From Halanaerobiales bacterium (GTDB taxonomy: Bacteria > Bacillota > Halanaerobiia > Halanaerobiales > DTU029), in contig JAKSCG010000093.1 in NCBI GenBank assembly GCA_022360715.1, forward strand, positions 23,823 through 87,822: a stretch of 64,000 nucleotides of DNA. The letters run 5' to 3'. The stretch's first letter is position 1. Each line of letters starts with the position of its first letter. The translations under genes were made by a program, and so were the position numbers. Below are positions 45,338 through 54,502 of this stretch, in pieces. The notes below the pieces were generated by a model. The model was not told the DNA's origin. It worked only from the letters and a program-made list of their open reading frames with translations, and did no database searches.

Positions 45338-45419
45338 ACTCACACCCCCTTAACCTTTCTACAATCATTATAATTTATTTTCCTCATCTTGTCTATGCAA
45401 GGCTAGCGGTGGACCTGAT
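45326..45419. repeat. 94-bp direct repeat, copy B
   Basis: Partner of 42054-42147 (4 mismatches). To its left, 45301-45333 matches 41663-41695 inside the DHH-fusion gene (31 of 33), showing that copy B is a duplicated gene start with an internal deletion of about 366 bp between two AATAATCT octamers. Confidence 0.93.
45367..45395 (-). promoter_or_regulatory. Duplicated promoter in repeat copy B
   Basis: TAGACA-N17-TATAAT, identical hexamers to the DHH-fusion promoter. It would now drive the chimeric mini-gene, padR and the DUF1700 gene. Confidence 0.55.
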
Positions 45420-45575
45420 TATCATCAGCTGGTTCAATCCAAATTTCTCATAAATTCTTTTGGCATACTGATTATCGCTCTCTACATAAAGTGATAGTTT
45501 GTTTATGTCTTTATCAATAGCCATTCTCTCTGCATTTTGCAGCAATTTTAAGGCTTTTTGACCCGTTAAAAAATG
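45393..45575 (-). pseudogene. GNAT acetyltransferase C-terminal remnant
   Basis: A frame without a start: GQKALKLLQNAERMAID, then LSLYVESDNQYAKRIYEKFG, the C-terminal acetyl-CoA region of GNAT proteins, then it runs into repeat B and stops. The N-terminal two thirds are missing. Confidence 0.72.
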
Positions 45576-45597
45576 TCAATCATTCTTTTTAATTCAA

Positions 45598-45634
45598 AAA
45601 AAACAGCCGCCGGGTAAGCCCGGCGGCTGTTTTA
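45598..45634 (-). terminator. Strong terminator after the 45.7-kb GNAT gene
   Basis: ACAGCCGCCGGG-CTTA-CCCGGCGGCTGT on the minus strand followed by eight T. The A-run on the other side makes it bidirectional in principle. The strongest hairpin in the window. Confidence 0.92.
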
Positions 45635-45681
45635 CTATTACATCCCTTGTTATTCAAATCAGCTAGCCTTAATCTATTCAG

Positions 45682-46347
45682 TCAGGCTACCGGTTCCCTT
45701 TCCATAAAGTAAGCATTTATTTGCTCATTGCCCATTTTACATTGTTTCTTTAGTTTAAACCCGTAATGTTCGTAGATATTAAGATTGGCCGGATTGTTTG
45801 TTTCCACAAAACATAAGAGTTTCATGCTGTCACAATGTGCCAGCAAAGCTTTAAAAAGCTTACTGCTATGTTTTTTCCCCCTGAGTTCTTTTTGGACAAA
45901 AATGATATCAAGGCAACAGTGGGCAGTTTGACCACTTCTTTTTTCTCGATACAAATCCCATTTTTTCAAACTCCTGAGCAAATGAGTCAAGCGTTTAAGC
46001 GACAAGTACTTAAGCAGTTTGAGTAATCTTAATGAAATTTGTGTCCCCCTTATAACTTCACGGATACGCTCCTTTTTCCCCCCTGGTGTCCAGACCATGA
46101 CACCTTCAAAGTCGGAAGATGTAGCAACAATAATCCCTTTTTGATAATGATATTGTAAAATAGCCTTAAATAAGATTTGCAGAATAACATCTTTTTGGGG
46201 CTCGCTGCCCAATAGACCCTGCCATAAAGGGTCCTCGCTAAATGCTTTCGCCATTAGTTTCGATAAATAGTCCAGGTCGTCTTTATTCGCTTGATACAGC
46301 TCTTCCCATTCATTACTCAAATGCCCTTGTTGCTCTACTTGCTTCAT
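45682..46347 (-). CDS. GNAT-family N-acetyltransferase
   Basis: A 221-residue acetyltransferase with an N-terminal extension, KAFSEDPLWQGLLG, VMVWTPGGKKER, the acetyl-CoA loop ELRGKKHSSKLFKALL and FVETNNPANLNIYEHYGF. Start ATG 46347 behind GAGGGGG. Substrate unknown. Its C-terminal motif resembles, but does not duplicate, the remnant downstream. Confidence 0.85.
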   Translation of the reverse strand: MKQVEQQGHLSNEWEELYQANKDDLDYLSKLMAKAFSEDPLWQGLLGSEPQKDVILQILFKAILQYHYQKGIIVATSSDFEGVMVWTPGGKKERIREVIRGTQISLRLLKLLKYLSLKRLTHLLRSLKKWDLYREKRSGQTAHCCLDIIFVQKELRGKKHSSKLFKALLAHCDSMKLLCFVETNNPANLNIYEHYGFKLKKQCKMGNEQINAYFMEREPVA

Positions 46348-46380
46348 TGCTCTTTCCCCCTCTTCCCATTATACCCCGTC

Positions 46381-46947
46381 TCACTCATCTTTAAGGCCAA
46401 AAAAAGCTTCCACCCTGTTTTTCAACCGGGTGAAAATATTTATCGTGGACGGGATGTCCTGTCGATAACATAGCCCCTTAACCAAACCCCGGTAATACCA
46501 GAGTTGGTCTTCCCGCTCACCATTAAACCGCTCCCATAAATCTTCCCCCAATTGCTGGTAGTCATCGATCATGGAATTAATATTATGTAGTTTATCGGCC
46601 CCAATAATTAATCTTTCCTCCAATGAGGCCTCTTTAATATAATCCAAGGTATGTTGTTTTCGTTCTTGCCAAGCTAAGCTTTTATCCGGTTCGGAAGCAC
46701 CCCTGACCAGTTCCATCACCCTTGTCCCAAAATTATCTTCAAGATCAAGTAGCGTAACCCGGGTATCTTCTACCGTATCATGCAATATCCCGGCTGTCAC
46801 TACCGCCTCTTCACAACCTTGTTCCAATAAAATCATCCCCACCAGATACGGGTGGATAATATAGGGGATGCTGGTTCCCTTCCTGGTCTGACCGGCATGG
46901 GCTTTGGTCGCAAAGATAATCGCTTTTTCGTATTTGATCAATTCCAT
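46381..46947 (-). CDS. HD-domain phosphohydrolase (RelA/SpoT hydrolase-like)
   Basis: A 188-residue protein with the SpoT-type HD signature: TKAHAGQTRKGTSIPYIIHP, AGILHDTVEDT (His-Asp) and IIGADKLHNI. Only the hydrolase half is present, with no synthetase domain, so it may be a small alarmone hydrolase or act on another nucleotide. ATG 46947 is favoured for spacing from GAGGGG. Confidence 0.84.
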   Translation of the reverse strand: MELIKYEKAIIFATKAHAGQTRKGTSIPYIIHPYLVGMILLEQGCEEAVVTAGILHDTVEDTRVTLLDLEDNFGTRVMELVRGASEPDKSLAWQERKQHTLDYIKEASLEERLIIGADKLHNINSMIDDYQQLGEDLWERFNGEREDQLWYYRGLVKGLCYRQDIPSTINIFTRLKNRVEAFFGLKDE

Positions 46948-47053
46948 CATTCCCCTCTGCTAAATAGTCGAGTACGTTCTATTATATCATAAAAGATATC
47001 AAAATTCCGGGAAAAAGGAATAGTATGACATTTGAAACCGACAGTAAGGTCAA

Positions 47054-47737
47054 TTAATCCTCCGGTGACTCTTTGATACTCCGCAAGGCAGCACGAGCAT
47101 TATCCCGGACCATTTCATCCTCATCCCTTAACATCCTTTCCAGCTTCGGTAGGAAATCTTTGAGTAGGTGCGGATTACTTTTCCCGATAATTTGAAAGAT
47201 TACCGGAGCTTCCCGGCGGACTCGTTTAATATCAGGGTCATCAAGTAAGCGTGAAAAAATAGGCAGCGCATCACAAAACCAACCGGGCTGATTGAGGGCA
47301 ATATTTTCACAGGCACAGAGCACGCTATAACGGACCCAGGCTTGTTCATCTTCAGCCTTTTCCAGGATAAAGGGGATAAATCTTTGTATCAGCTCTGGTT
47401 TTTCCCGTCCAATTCTCCCTAAAGCCCAGATCGCCTTAACCCTAACCTCTAAATGATGGTGATTAATTAATCTGCTTAGTTTGGGTAGAGACTCGCTCAC
47501 CCAAACCGGCTTGACAATACCAATCTGGCCCAGGGCCCAACAACTCCGGAAAGATATGTCTTTATCCCAATGCAAGAGGAAAGCATCCAAGGTTGGAATC
47601 GCTTCTTTAATCAGTCCCGGATCCTTCCGGGCAAAACGGACAACTTTATCCAGTGCTTTGCAGACAACCTTGGGATTTTTATGATGCAGCTGATATAAAG
47701 TAAGATTAACTTCACTCGGTTTATCTCTGCATTCCAA
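47054..47737 (-). CDS. HEAT-repeat protein
   Basis: A 227-residue alpha-solenoid with five or six helical pairs, each with the pattern VRVKAIWALGRIG or DNARAALRSI (for example SFRSCWALGQIG, VRYSVLCACENIA). No signal or membrane segment. Probably a scaffold in protein-protein contact. TTG start 6 nt behind GGAGGG. Confidence 0.8.
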   Translation of the reverse strand: MECRDKPSEVNLTLYQLHHKNPKVVCKALDKVVRFARKDPGLIKEAIPTLDAFLLHWDKDISFRSCWALGQIGIVKPVWVSESLPKLSRLINHHHLEVRVKAIWALGRIGREKPELIQRFIPFILEKAEDEQAWVRYSVLCACENIALNQPGWFCDALPIFSRLLDDPDIKRVRREAPVIFQIIGKSNPHLLKDFLPKLERMLRDEDEMVRDNARAALRSIKESPED

Positions 47738-47811
47738 CTTCGTCCCTCCTTTTTACCAATACAACTTAATTTCTGCTAACTTATATCGGTAATCCTGCTC
47801 ACCTTTTATTC

Positions 47812-48507
47812 TCATAACAGCAATCTTAATCCGGCCAAACTTTCAACCCGCTCCGCCAACTCAAGCTTTCGCCCGTTTTTATCATAATAAAGGACATTGA
47901 GCCCTACTTCCCGTGGCCCCAGGTAATCGCACTGATAATTATCGCCAATAAATAAAATCTCTTCCGGCAAGACCCCGGTTCGGGCAATCGCCCGCTTAAA
48001 AATAGTTGGATGTGGTTTGCGCCAGCCCTCGTTGACCGAGGTTATTACAAAACTAAAATACTTAAAGATATTGTTGATCTTCAGTAGTTCTTCAATCCCC
48101 CCTTGGTACATAAAATTTGAGACAACTCCCAGCCTATATTTTCCGGCTAAATAAGCCAAAATCCCTTTGGTTTCTTCTTGGACATAACTCCGGGCCAGAT
48201 ATAACCGCCAGTAATTATCCCTCAGTTTCCGGGCGGTCTGTTCAATTAACCAATTGTTTTCTATCTTCATCGCAGCGATCAACTTAAACTGGTAATAGAT
48301 TTCATGTTCCTTCAATTTAGGCAGCTCAACGGCAATTGCTTGCCTGGCCGCACAAAAATCGTGAAAAAAATCGCTAAAACCATTCCAGAAATACTCCACG
48401 CCGGAATTCAAATAAGACCAACGGGCATAATCTTCCAGCCCGGGTATTTCCGTCATATCAATTATCGTTTCCATACAGTCAAAGAAAATCCATTTAATCC
48501 TGTTCAT
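47812..48507 (-). CDS. HAD-family hydrolase with altered motif I
   Basis: A 231-residue haloacid-dehalogenase-like protein. Motif I reads FFDCMET: the nucleophile D10 is present but the usual second Asp is Met12. Motif II Ser in LGVVSNF, motif III Lys in GWRKPHP, motif IV GDNYQCDYLG. Loss of the second Asp is normal in dehalogenases but unusual in phosphatases, so the phosphatase activity is in doubt. A 145-nt gap (48508-48652) downstream holds nothing I recognise. Confidence 0.82.
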   Translation of the reverse strand: MNRIKWIFFDCMETIIDMTEIPGLEDYARWSYLNSGVEYFWNGFSDFFHDFCAARQAIAVELPKLKEHEIYYQFKLIAAMKIENNWLIEQTARKLRDNYWRLYLARSYVQEETKGILAYLAGKYRLGVVSNFMYQGGIEELLKINNIFKYFSFVITSVNEGWRKPHPTIFKRAIARTGVLPEEILFIGDNYQCDYLGPREVGLNVLYYDKNGRKLELAERVESLAGLRLLL

Positions 48508-48652
48508 TTTAGATAATAAAATTCCTTTCTATAACCAGAATACTTTATTTCTATTCTCCGTCAGTCCTCAGTATTCCTGCTATATTTTGCGAATTCTATC
48601 TCTAAATAAAATATTTTTAATATTAGTAATTTTATTGAGCAGTTAAGTTTAA

Positions 48653-49612
48653 TCAAACCGCTTCCCAACGGGGACATCTGGCCCCCCAGCGGGCAATTAG
48701 CTCTTCATTCTGATAAATATTTACAATTTCACATTGATTAGGGCAACCCTCACATTCGAAACTGTTTGATGTAAAATCAAAATCGGTCACCGTAAAACCC
48801 TTGAATTTGCTTTTTTGCTGCTTTTTACGGAGTACTTCTTCGCGGGCCAGCAAGGCCGTACCAATTGCTCCCATCACATCATGATTATCCGGGATAATGA
48901 CCGGACAGTCCAACTCCCGCTCAAAGGCCTGTTTTATTCCAACATTAGCAGCCACCCCCCCTTGAAATACGACTGGTTTTTTGATATCCTTGCCCTTAGC
49001 GACATTATTCAAATAATTCCTGACCATGGCCTGACAGAGCCCGGCGATAATTTCCGGCAGTTCATGACCTAACTGCTGCTTGTGGATCATATCTGATTCG
49101 GCAAAAACAGAGCAACGGCCGGCAATACGTACCGGATTTGCTGCCTGTAAGGCATAATCCCCGAATTCTTCAATCGGTATATCCAGTCGGGCCGCCTGTT
49201 GATCCAAAAAAGACCCGGTGCCGGCGGCACAAACTGAATTCATCGCAAAATCGACCGGAATGCCTTCCTGGAGAATGATAATTTTTGAATCCTGACCCCC
49301 TATTTCGATCACGGTCTTGACCCCAGACAGCAGATGGGCAGCTGCCACGGCGTGCGTGGTGATCTCATTTTTAATTACATCTGCTCCCAACATAACTCCC
49401 GCCAGCTTCCGTCCGCTTCCGGTCGAACCGATCCCGCCGACTTCTAAGTCATTGTGCCTTTCCTGAATCAGTCGCAGCCCCTCTTTAATTACCTGGACAG
49501 GTTTGCCGCGGGTCCTTAAATAAACCTTATCAACAAAATTTCCAAAGGGATCTAATACGGCTATATTGGTACTAACTGAACCTACATCAACCCCCAGATA
49601 ATACTTGCTCAT
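48653..49612 (-). CDS. Acyl-CoA dehydratase activase (HgdC/BadF-like ATPase)
   Basis: A 319-residue ASKHA ATPase: LGVDVGSVSTNIAV, GSTGSGRKLAG, EIGGQDSKIIIL and CAAGTGSFLDQQA with conserved Cys, then VFQGGVAANVG. A C-terminal extension adds CEGCPNQC and ARCPRW. It overlaps the upstream gene by 26 nt. The family donates an electron from an iron-sulfur cluster to a dehydratase, but no dehydratase subunit is nearby. Confidence 0.9.
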   Translation of the reverse strand: MSKYYLGVDVGSVSTNIAVLDPFGNFVDKVYLRTRGKPVQVIKEGLRLIQERHNDLEVGGIGSTGSGRKLAGVMLGADVIKNEITTHAVAAAHLLSGVKTVIEIGGQDSKIIILQEGIPVDFAMNSVCAAGTGSFLDQQAARLDIPIEEFGDYALQAANPVRIAGRCSVFAESDMIHKQQLGHELPEIIAGLCQAMVRNYLNNVAKGKDIKKPVVFQGGVAANVGIKQAFERELDCPVIIPDNHDVMGAIGTALLAREEVLRKKQQKSKFKGFTVTDFDFTSNSFECEGCPNQCEIVNIYQNEELIARWGARCPRWEAV

Positions 49613-50696
49613 GATAAATACTCCCTTCTAGTTGCTTCCTTTTTTTCCTGGTAAGTAAATCGACAAAGGCTTCCAGACGAGTATTCAAGCCGGCATCAGC
49701 CGTATGTTCGTCAAAGATTAATGATAAAACCGGGATTCCTTCCCGCACACTGACCGCCGGAAGAATTGTCTGGGCTATAATCTCCGGCATACAGGTAAAC
49801 GGGGCTACCTGAATGATCCCATCATAGCCTTTTCTGGCATATCTGACCGTATTTCCGATCGTATCCAGACCATGACCTCCGATAAAATTCCTTAAATAAC
49901 CCCGGGCTGCTTTTTCAATCAGCTTCATCTCATTGCTTAAATGGAGAAAATGGGCCAGCCAACTACTCATATTAATTTCTCTTCGGACAATTACCCCCAA
50001 TTGGCCTAACTTTTTTTCGATATTCAAATTGACAAATGATTCAATAATCAGATATATCTCACCCAAAACCCCGATGTTTATCTCTACTCCCTTTTTCAAT
50101 GGCCCGGCCGTCGCTTTGATCAAATTGCTATATTCCTTGTGCAGTTGATTAATCCTGGCCCTCTCTGTTGCCAGGTCGAGTTGTTCCAGAAAATGATCAT
50201 AAAGGCGGTCGACCTCTCCCTCAACCTTTTCACTCGCTCTCCCGCTTAAAACCATTTTATAAATACTATCCAGGGCCCGCAGTTTTTTGATCGCCAGATA
50301 AATTGCTCGGGCGATCTTTCGACAGTTGACCCGACCAAAAACCTGCTTCAATCTTCGATAATCCTCTAATAGATCGGGCTCCAAAACCAGCATCTCAAAT
50401 TGATAACCCATTTCCCGCAACAGCTCCTGTTGGACTTCACCGTAAAAACCAAAGCGGCAGGGCCCGCACCCCCCACCCATTATAATCGTATCAGCCCCCA
50501 TTTCCAGGGCTTCAATAAAGTTCCCCAGGTTGATTTTAAGTGGTAAACAGGCAAATTCCGGGCTGTATTGAACCCCCAGGTCCAGGGTCTTTTTCGATAT
50601 CTTTGGTGGCTCGAGTGCCTCCTGGCCTAACTCCTGAATCAATGCTTTAACCGGAATCCTGAGCTCTCCCATATGGGGAAAGGTAATCTTTCTCAT
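49587..50696 (-). CDS. CoA-activase-associated protein (DUF2229-related), first of two
   Basis: A 369-residue protein: ITFPHMGELRIPVKALI, YSPEFACLPLKINLGNFIEAL, GGGCGPCRFGFYGEVQ and GYDGIIQVAPFTCMPEIIAQ with SLIFDEHTADAGLNTRLEA. The Cys-containing loops resemble the HgdB-like dehydratase fold. It overlaps the activase gene by 26 nt. Function uncharacterised. Confidence 0.82.
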   Translation of the reverse strand: MRKITFPHMGELRIPVKALIQELGQEALEPPKISKKTLDLGVQYSPEFACLPLKINLGNFIEALEMGADTIIMGGGCGPCRFGFYGEVQQELLREMGYQFEMLVLEPDLLEDYRRLKQVFGRVNCRKIARAIYLAIKKLRALDSIYKMVLSGRASEKVEGEVDRLYDHFLEQLDLATERARINQLHKEYSNLIKATAGPLKKGVEINIGVLGEIYLIIESFVNLNIEKKLGQLGVIVRREINMSSWLAHFLHLSNEMKLIEKAARGYLRNFIGGHGLDTIGNTVRYARKGYDGIIQVAPFTCMPEIIAQTILPAVSVREGIPVLSLIFDEHTADAGLNTRLEAFVDLLTRKKRKQLEGSIYHEQVLSGG

Positions 50697-51631
50697 GCCA
50701 AGACCTTCCTTTCTAATAGATCGATAAATGCTTCCAGCCGGGTAATCAGTCCGGCCTGACCGCTGTGTTCATCAATATTTATATCTAAAATAGCTACCCC
50801 CATCTTCTTGCCCCGGATATTGATCAACTCCTTGATCATCGAATCAGGTCCACAACCAAAAGCAGTTAACTGAATAATCCCGTCGATCTGCCCTTCCTGT
50901 TCAAACAAGAGATGATAGGCTGCCCCCATTACTTGCCGATTATAGATCCAAAACAGCTTTTTCGACTGTCGAGTAGCTGCCTTTTCCAATAAAGCGGGAG
51001 CAATCATTTCAAGTGTAATAACATTAACCCCCATTTTACTGAGGTGTCCGGCGATATCCATACTGGTTAATTTATCATACGTTAAATAAGCATGACCCAG
51101 GATCGCTACCCGTAATGAACCGTCGCTCCCTCCGGCAAAGGCCTTTTGCTGCTCTGTACTAAATTCAAGATGTTGCTGCACGGCCTGTCGGAAAGCCCTT
51201 TCAATCCGGAAATAACCCACCCCCAGTTTTTGTCCGACCTGATGGGCTATTTTTCTAATTGACCGCAAACCGGGCCGGAGGTCAACCACCGGTTTGATCA
51301 TTTCCGGCAGCTCATTAAAGGTAGCTGTAAGCATATCCGGTAATCCCATAAACTTGGGGCAGACATAATTGTTCTTACCCAGACTAATAAAGCGGGGAAC
51401 AAAAAGATAATCAACCTTATCGCGCAGTTCGATGATATGACCGAAATAGACCTTAAAGGGCAGACAGATATCATCTACCGCCACCCGGACTCCCTGATCC
51501 AGTATTTTCTTATTGGTCTCCGGGGAAATAATTACTTTGCTCCCCAGTGCTTTAAAAAACACCTCCCAGGCCGGCTGGTAATAATGATACAACAGGGCCC
51601 GCGGAATCCCTACTCTTACCTCCAAGCGCAA
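50693..51631 (-). CDS. CoA-activase-associated protein (DUF2229-related), second of two
   Basis: A 312-residue relative of the neighbouring protein: VGIPRALLYHYYQPAWEVFF, DICLPFKVYFGHI, KNNYVCPKFMGLPD and QLTAFGCGPDSMIKELI with DINIDEHSGQAGLITRLEAFID. ATGA overlap with the next gene. TTG starts at 51631 or 51625 are both possible. Together with the activase it makes a three-gene set directly downstream of spoVAF. Confidence 0.8.
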   Translation of the reverse strand: MRLEVRVGIPRALLYHYYQPAWEVFFKALGSKVIISPETNKKILDQGVRVAVDDICLPFKVYFGHIIELRDKVDYLFVPRFISLGKNNYVCPKFMGLPDMLTATFNELPEMIKPVVDLRPGLRSIRKIAHQVGQKLGVGYFRIERAFRQAVQQHLEFSTEQQKAFAGGSDGSLRVAILGHAYLTYDKLTSMDIAGHLSKMGVNVITLEMIAPALLEKAATRQSKKLFWIYNRQVMGAAYHLLFEQEGQIDGIIQLTAFGCGPDSMIKELINIRGKKMGVAILDINIDEHSGQAGLITRLEAFIDLLERKVLA

Positions 51632-53116
51632 TCACTCCTTATTTTTTTTCCGATCTGCTTTAACCGTCCGATCCGAATCTCTGGTCTGATAAGCTTCTGG
51701 TCGCATATGTGAAAGATCCAGCACTGTTTGTCGGATCAAAAAAGACTTAAGGGCCTGGTAGTTGAAGGGGATCAGGGGCCAGAGGTAGTAAACACCAAAA
51801 GATTTTGTGAAAACAAACCATAAAAAGATAATTACCAGGCTGATCATAAATCCCCAGGCATTTCCGAAAATAACCGCCAGCAAAAAAATAAAGCGGAATA
51901 ACTTTAAAACCAGGGCCACCTCATAACCGGGAATAGCAAAATTACTAATTGCCGAAATCGACATATAGAGGATTACTTCCGGAGAAAAGAGTCCTACTTT
52001 AACAGCAAAATCCCCCAGCAACAGAGCACCAATCAAGCTGAGGGACGTAGCTAAGGTGCTCGGGGTCTGAATTGAAGCCATTCTAATCAAATCAATCCCG
52101 ATGCTGGCCAGGATAAACTGCTGACCCAGGCCGATCGAACCTCCGTCTTTGACCCCGATAAAATGCAGGTATTCCGGTAAATACTGCCGATTAGTGACCA
52201 GAAACAACCAGAGTGCAGGTAGGAAAACGGAAATAAAGATCGCCAATAACCTCATTAAAGAAAGATAGGTTCCCATCACCGGTCCCTTACGGTAAACCTC
52301 CAGGGTTTGGATTTGCGAGAGAAAAGGGGCGGGCAGGACGAGGGAAGTGGGGGAATTATCAACAATGATCGCCAAGTGACCCTCCAAAATGTGGGCGGCA
52401 ATATTATCCGGTCGCTCCGTATACCTGACCAGGGGTAACGGGTTAAGGGTCCCCCCGGTAATTATATCCTCAACTGATTTATCGGCTAACGGTAACCCAT
52501 CGATCTTAATATTTTGCAGTTTGCTCTTGACATCCTGTAACAGGTCAGGATTAATAATATCTTTGATATAAACCAAAGCAACATCATTTTTTGACCGCTG
52601 GCCAATCTGAATTACTTCAGCCCGAAACTTAGGGTCCCTGATCCTCCTTCTGACACTGTTCACATTAAATAACATGGTCTCAACAAAACCATCCGCCGGC
52701 CCGCGGGTTGCCTTCTCCAATTCTGGTTCTTCCGGACCACGACTCAACCATGTGCGGGCATCAATCACCACCGCCTGTTCCTGGCCATCGATCAGGAGGA
52801 CCTGTGGACCGGCCAGGACTTGATCAACGACATCATCAATCGTATCAACTGTTTCAACTTCATAATACGGTAAGCGGCTATTTAGTATTTTTTGCAAAAC
52901 ATTAACAGTCAGCTCTTGCTGGTCTGTTTCCATTAAATAAATCAGCGGATTAATTATTTCATCTTTAATAAATCCGTCAATAAAAAAAAGAACGGCCTTT
53001 TTACGCCCAATTTCAAAATTCCTAACCAACACATCAAAACTCTCATCTGCCCCTAATTCTTTTTTTAGGATAGCAATATTTTCCTCCAGTTTTTTCTTGA
53101 TCGGCTTTTTGATCAT
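51632..53116 (-). CDS. spoVAF: Stage V sporulation protein AF (GerA family)
   Basis: A 494-residue germinant-receptor A-subunit-like protein. N-terminal soluble half with LFFIDGFIKDEI and VNSVRRRIRDPKF, then about five membrane spans (GTYLSLMRLLAIFISVFLPALW, PLIPFN). In Bacillus it sits in the forespore inner membrane and tunes dipicolinate release. ATG 53116 preferred to GTG 53122. It is 9 nt behind spoVAE and closes the operon. Confidence 0.9.
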   Translation of the reverse strand: MIKKPIKKKLEENIAILKKELGADESFDVLVRNFEIGRKKAVLFFIDGFIKDEIINPLIYLMETDQQELTVNVLQKILNSRLPYYEVETVDTIDDVVDQVLAGPQVLLIDGQEQAVVIDARTWLSRGPEEPELEKATRGPADGFVETMLFNVNSVRRRIRDPKFRAEVIQIGQRSKNDVALVYIKDIINPDLLQDVKSKLQNIKIDGLPLADKSVEDIITGGTLNPLPLVRYTERPDNIAAHILEGHLAIIVDNSPTSLVLPAPFLSQIQTLEVYRKGPVMGTYLSLMRLLAIFISVFLPALWLFLVTNRQYLPEYLHFIGVKDGGSIGLGQQFILASIGIDLIRMASIQTPSTLATSLSLIGALLLGDFAVKVGLFSPEVILYMSISAISNFAIPGYEVALVLKLFRFIFLLAVIFGNAWGFMISLVIIFLWFVFTKSFGVYYLWPLIPFNYQALKSFLIRQTVLDLSHMRPEAYQTRDSDRTVKADRKKNKE

Positions 53117-53125
53117 TTTCACCCC

Positions 53126-53479
53126 TTAACACTTCGGATTAAAAAGGATTGCAACAAAAAAAGCGATAATAACTGAGCCACTTACTCCGGCACTGGCTAT
53201 TTCCAGAACCCCTTTGAAAAGCCCTAACAGACCATCCTTTTTAGCGGCCTCCATTACCCCTTTGGTCAATATATAGCCAAAATTGGAGACGGGAACGGTC
53301 ACACCGGCTCCGGAAAACTCAATTAACGGTTCATACCACCCCAGACCGGTTAAAACAGAACCAAAAACAACCAGGCCTACCAATAAATGAGCCGGTGTAT
53401 ATTTGGTATTATCCAGGAAAACCTGGCCCAGGGCACAGATAAATCCGCCTACCAGAAATGCTGTCCAATAATTTCCCAC
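53126..53479 (-). CDS. spoVAE: Stage V sporulation protein AE
   Basis: A 117-residue membrane protein: GNYWTAFLVGGFICALGQV, LTGLGWYEPLIEFSGAGVTVPV, SNFGYILTKGVM. Start is GTG at 53479 with GGGAGG 8 nt upstream, which gives the family length; the longer frame to 53542 would read back into spoVAD. Part of the dipicolinate channel of the spore inner membrane with SpoVAC. Confidence 0.9.
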   Translation of the reverse strand: MGNYWTAFLVGGFICALGQVFLDNTKYTPAHLLVGLVVFGSVLTGLGWYEPLIEFSGAGVTVPVSNFGYILTKGVMEAAKKDGLLGLFKGVLEIASAGVSGSVIIAFFVAILFNPKC

Positions 53480-53483
53480 TATC

Positions 53484-54500
53484 TCAACCTCCCGGGATCT
53501 TTTCAACCGTAAGCGCATGGGCGATACAGGGAATACTTTCATTCTGTTTTACGGTGACCGGGCTTAAGAGGGCTCCGGTCCCAACTAACAATACCCGCTT
53601 AAGCTCTCCCGAAACTAAGCGGGGAATTAGCATGCTACCGAGCATAGTTGCTGTGGCGCCCACCCCGCTTCCTCCTGCCCCATATCCCTTTAAACCTTTA
53701 AAAATTAAGGCACCACAATCCTGCAATTTCTTTTTGACCGATAGGTTTTTTTCCAATAATAATTCGATCAGCAGGCTTTTCCCAACTTCACCGAGGTCAC
53801 CGCTTAGAATCAGATCATAATCCTGGGGACCCCGTTGCAAATCAATAAAGTGCTGAATAATAGTATCGGCTGCTGCCGGAGCCATCGCTGACCCCATATC
53901 ATTGGGATCATTAACCCCCAAATCAATAACACTACCAAAGGTGGCCTGGGTAAGTTGCACCTCTCCTCCCAGCCAGCCCAGGGTATAAGCACCGGCCCCG
54001 GTAACCGTCCATTGTTTATAGGGGGGGTATTGAGCCCCATATTCCAGCGGAGTCCTGTACTGTCGTTCTGCCGTCTGATAATGACTGGAAGCAAAGATCA
54101 AAGTACAATCGGCAAATCCGCCATCCAATAGCGCCGCTCCCAGGGCCATTCCCTCAACCAGTGTCGCACAGGCTCCATAAACCCCCAGAAAGGGTATATC
54201 CAGATCACGGGCCAGAAAATTAGCAGTAATAATCTGATTGAGCAGGTCCCCACCAATTAAGAGATCTATGTTATTAGCAGCGAGCGAACCTTTCCCCATC
54301 GCCAGCTCAATTGCATCGGAGACCATCTTTTTTTCGGCCTTTTCCCAACTCGCTTTTCCGCATTTGGCATTATCATAAACCAGATCAAAGCTCTTGCCGT
54401 AAGGCCCTTTACCTTCATCCTTGCCAACCACTGAGGCGTGGCTAATAATCCGGGGGGGGTTTTGAAAAACAATAGTCTGGCCTGTTAATTTTTCTGCCAT
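53484..54500 (-). CDS. spoVAD: Stage V sporulation protein AD
   Basis: A 338-residue thiolase-fold protein that binds dipicolinic acid. Seen: GQTIVFQNPPRIISHASVVGK, FLGVYGACATLVEGMALGA, MAPAAADTI and YDLILSGDLGEVGK. Lies between spoVAC and spoVAE with 2- and 4-nt gaps. Confidence 0.94.
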   Translation of the reverse strand: MAEKLTGQTIVFQNPPRIISHASVVGKDEGKGPYGKSFDLVYDNAKCGKASWEKAEKKMVSDAIELAMGKGSLAANNIDLLIGGDLLNQIITANFLARDLDIPFLGVYGACATLVEGMALGAALLDGGFADCTLIFASSHYQTAERQYRTPLEYGAQYPPYKQWTVTGAGAYTLGWLGGEVQLTQATFGSVIDLGVNDPNDMGSAMAPAAADTIIQHFIDLQRGPQDYDLILSGDLGEVGKSLLIELLLEKNLSVKKKLQDCGALIFKGLKGYGAGGSGVGATATMLGSMLIPRLVSGELKRVLLVGTGALLSPVTVKQNESIPCIAHALTVEKIPGG

Positions 54501-54502
54501 GC

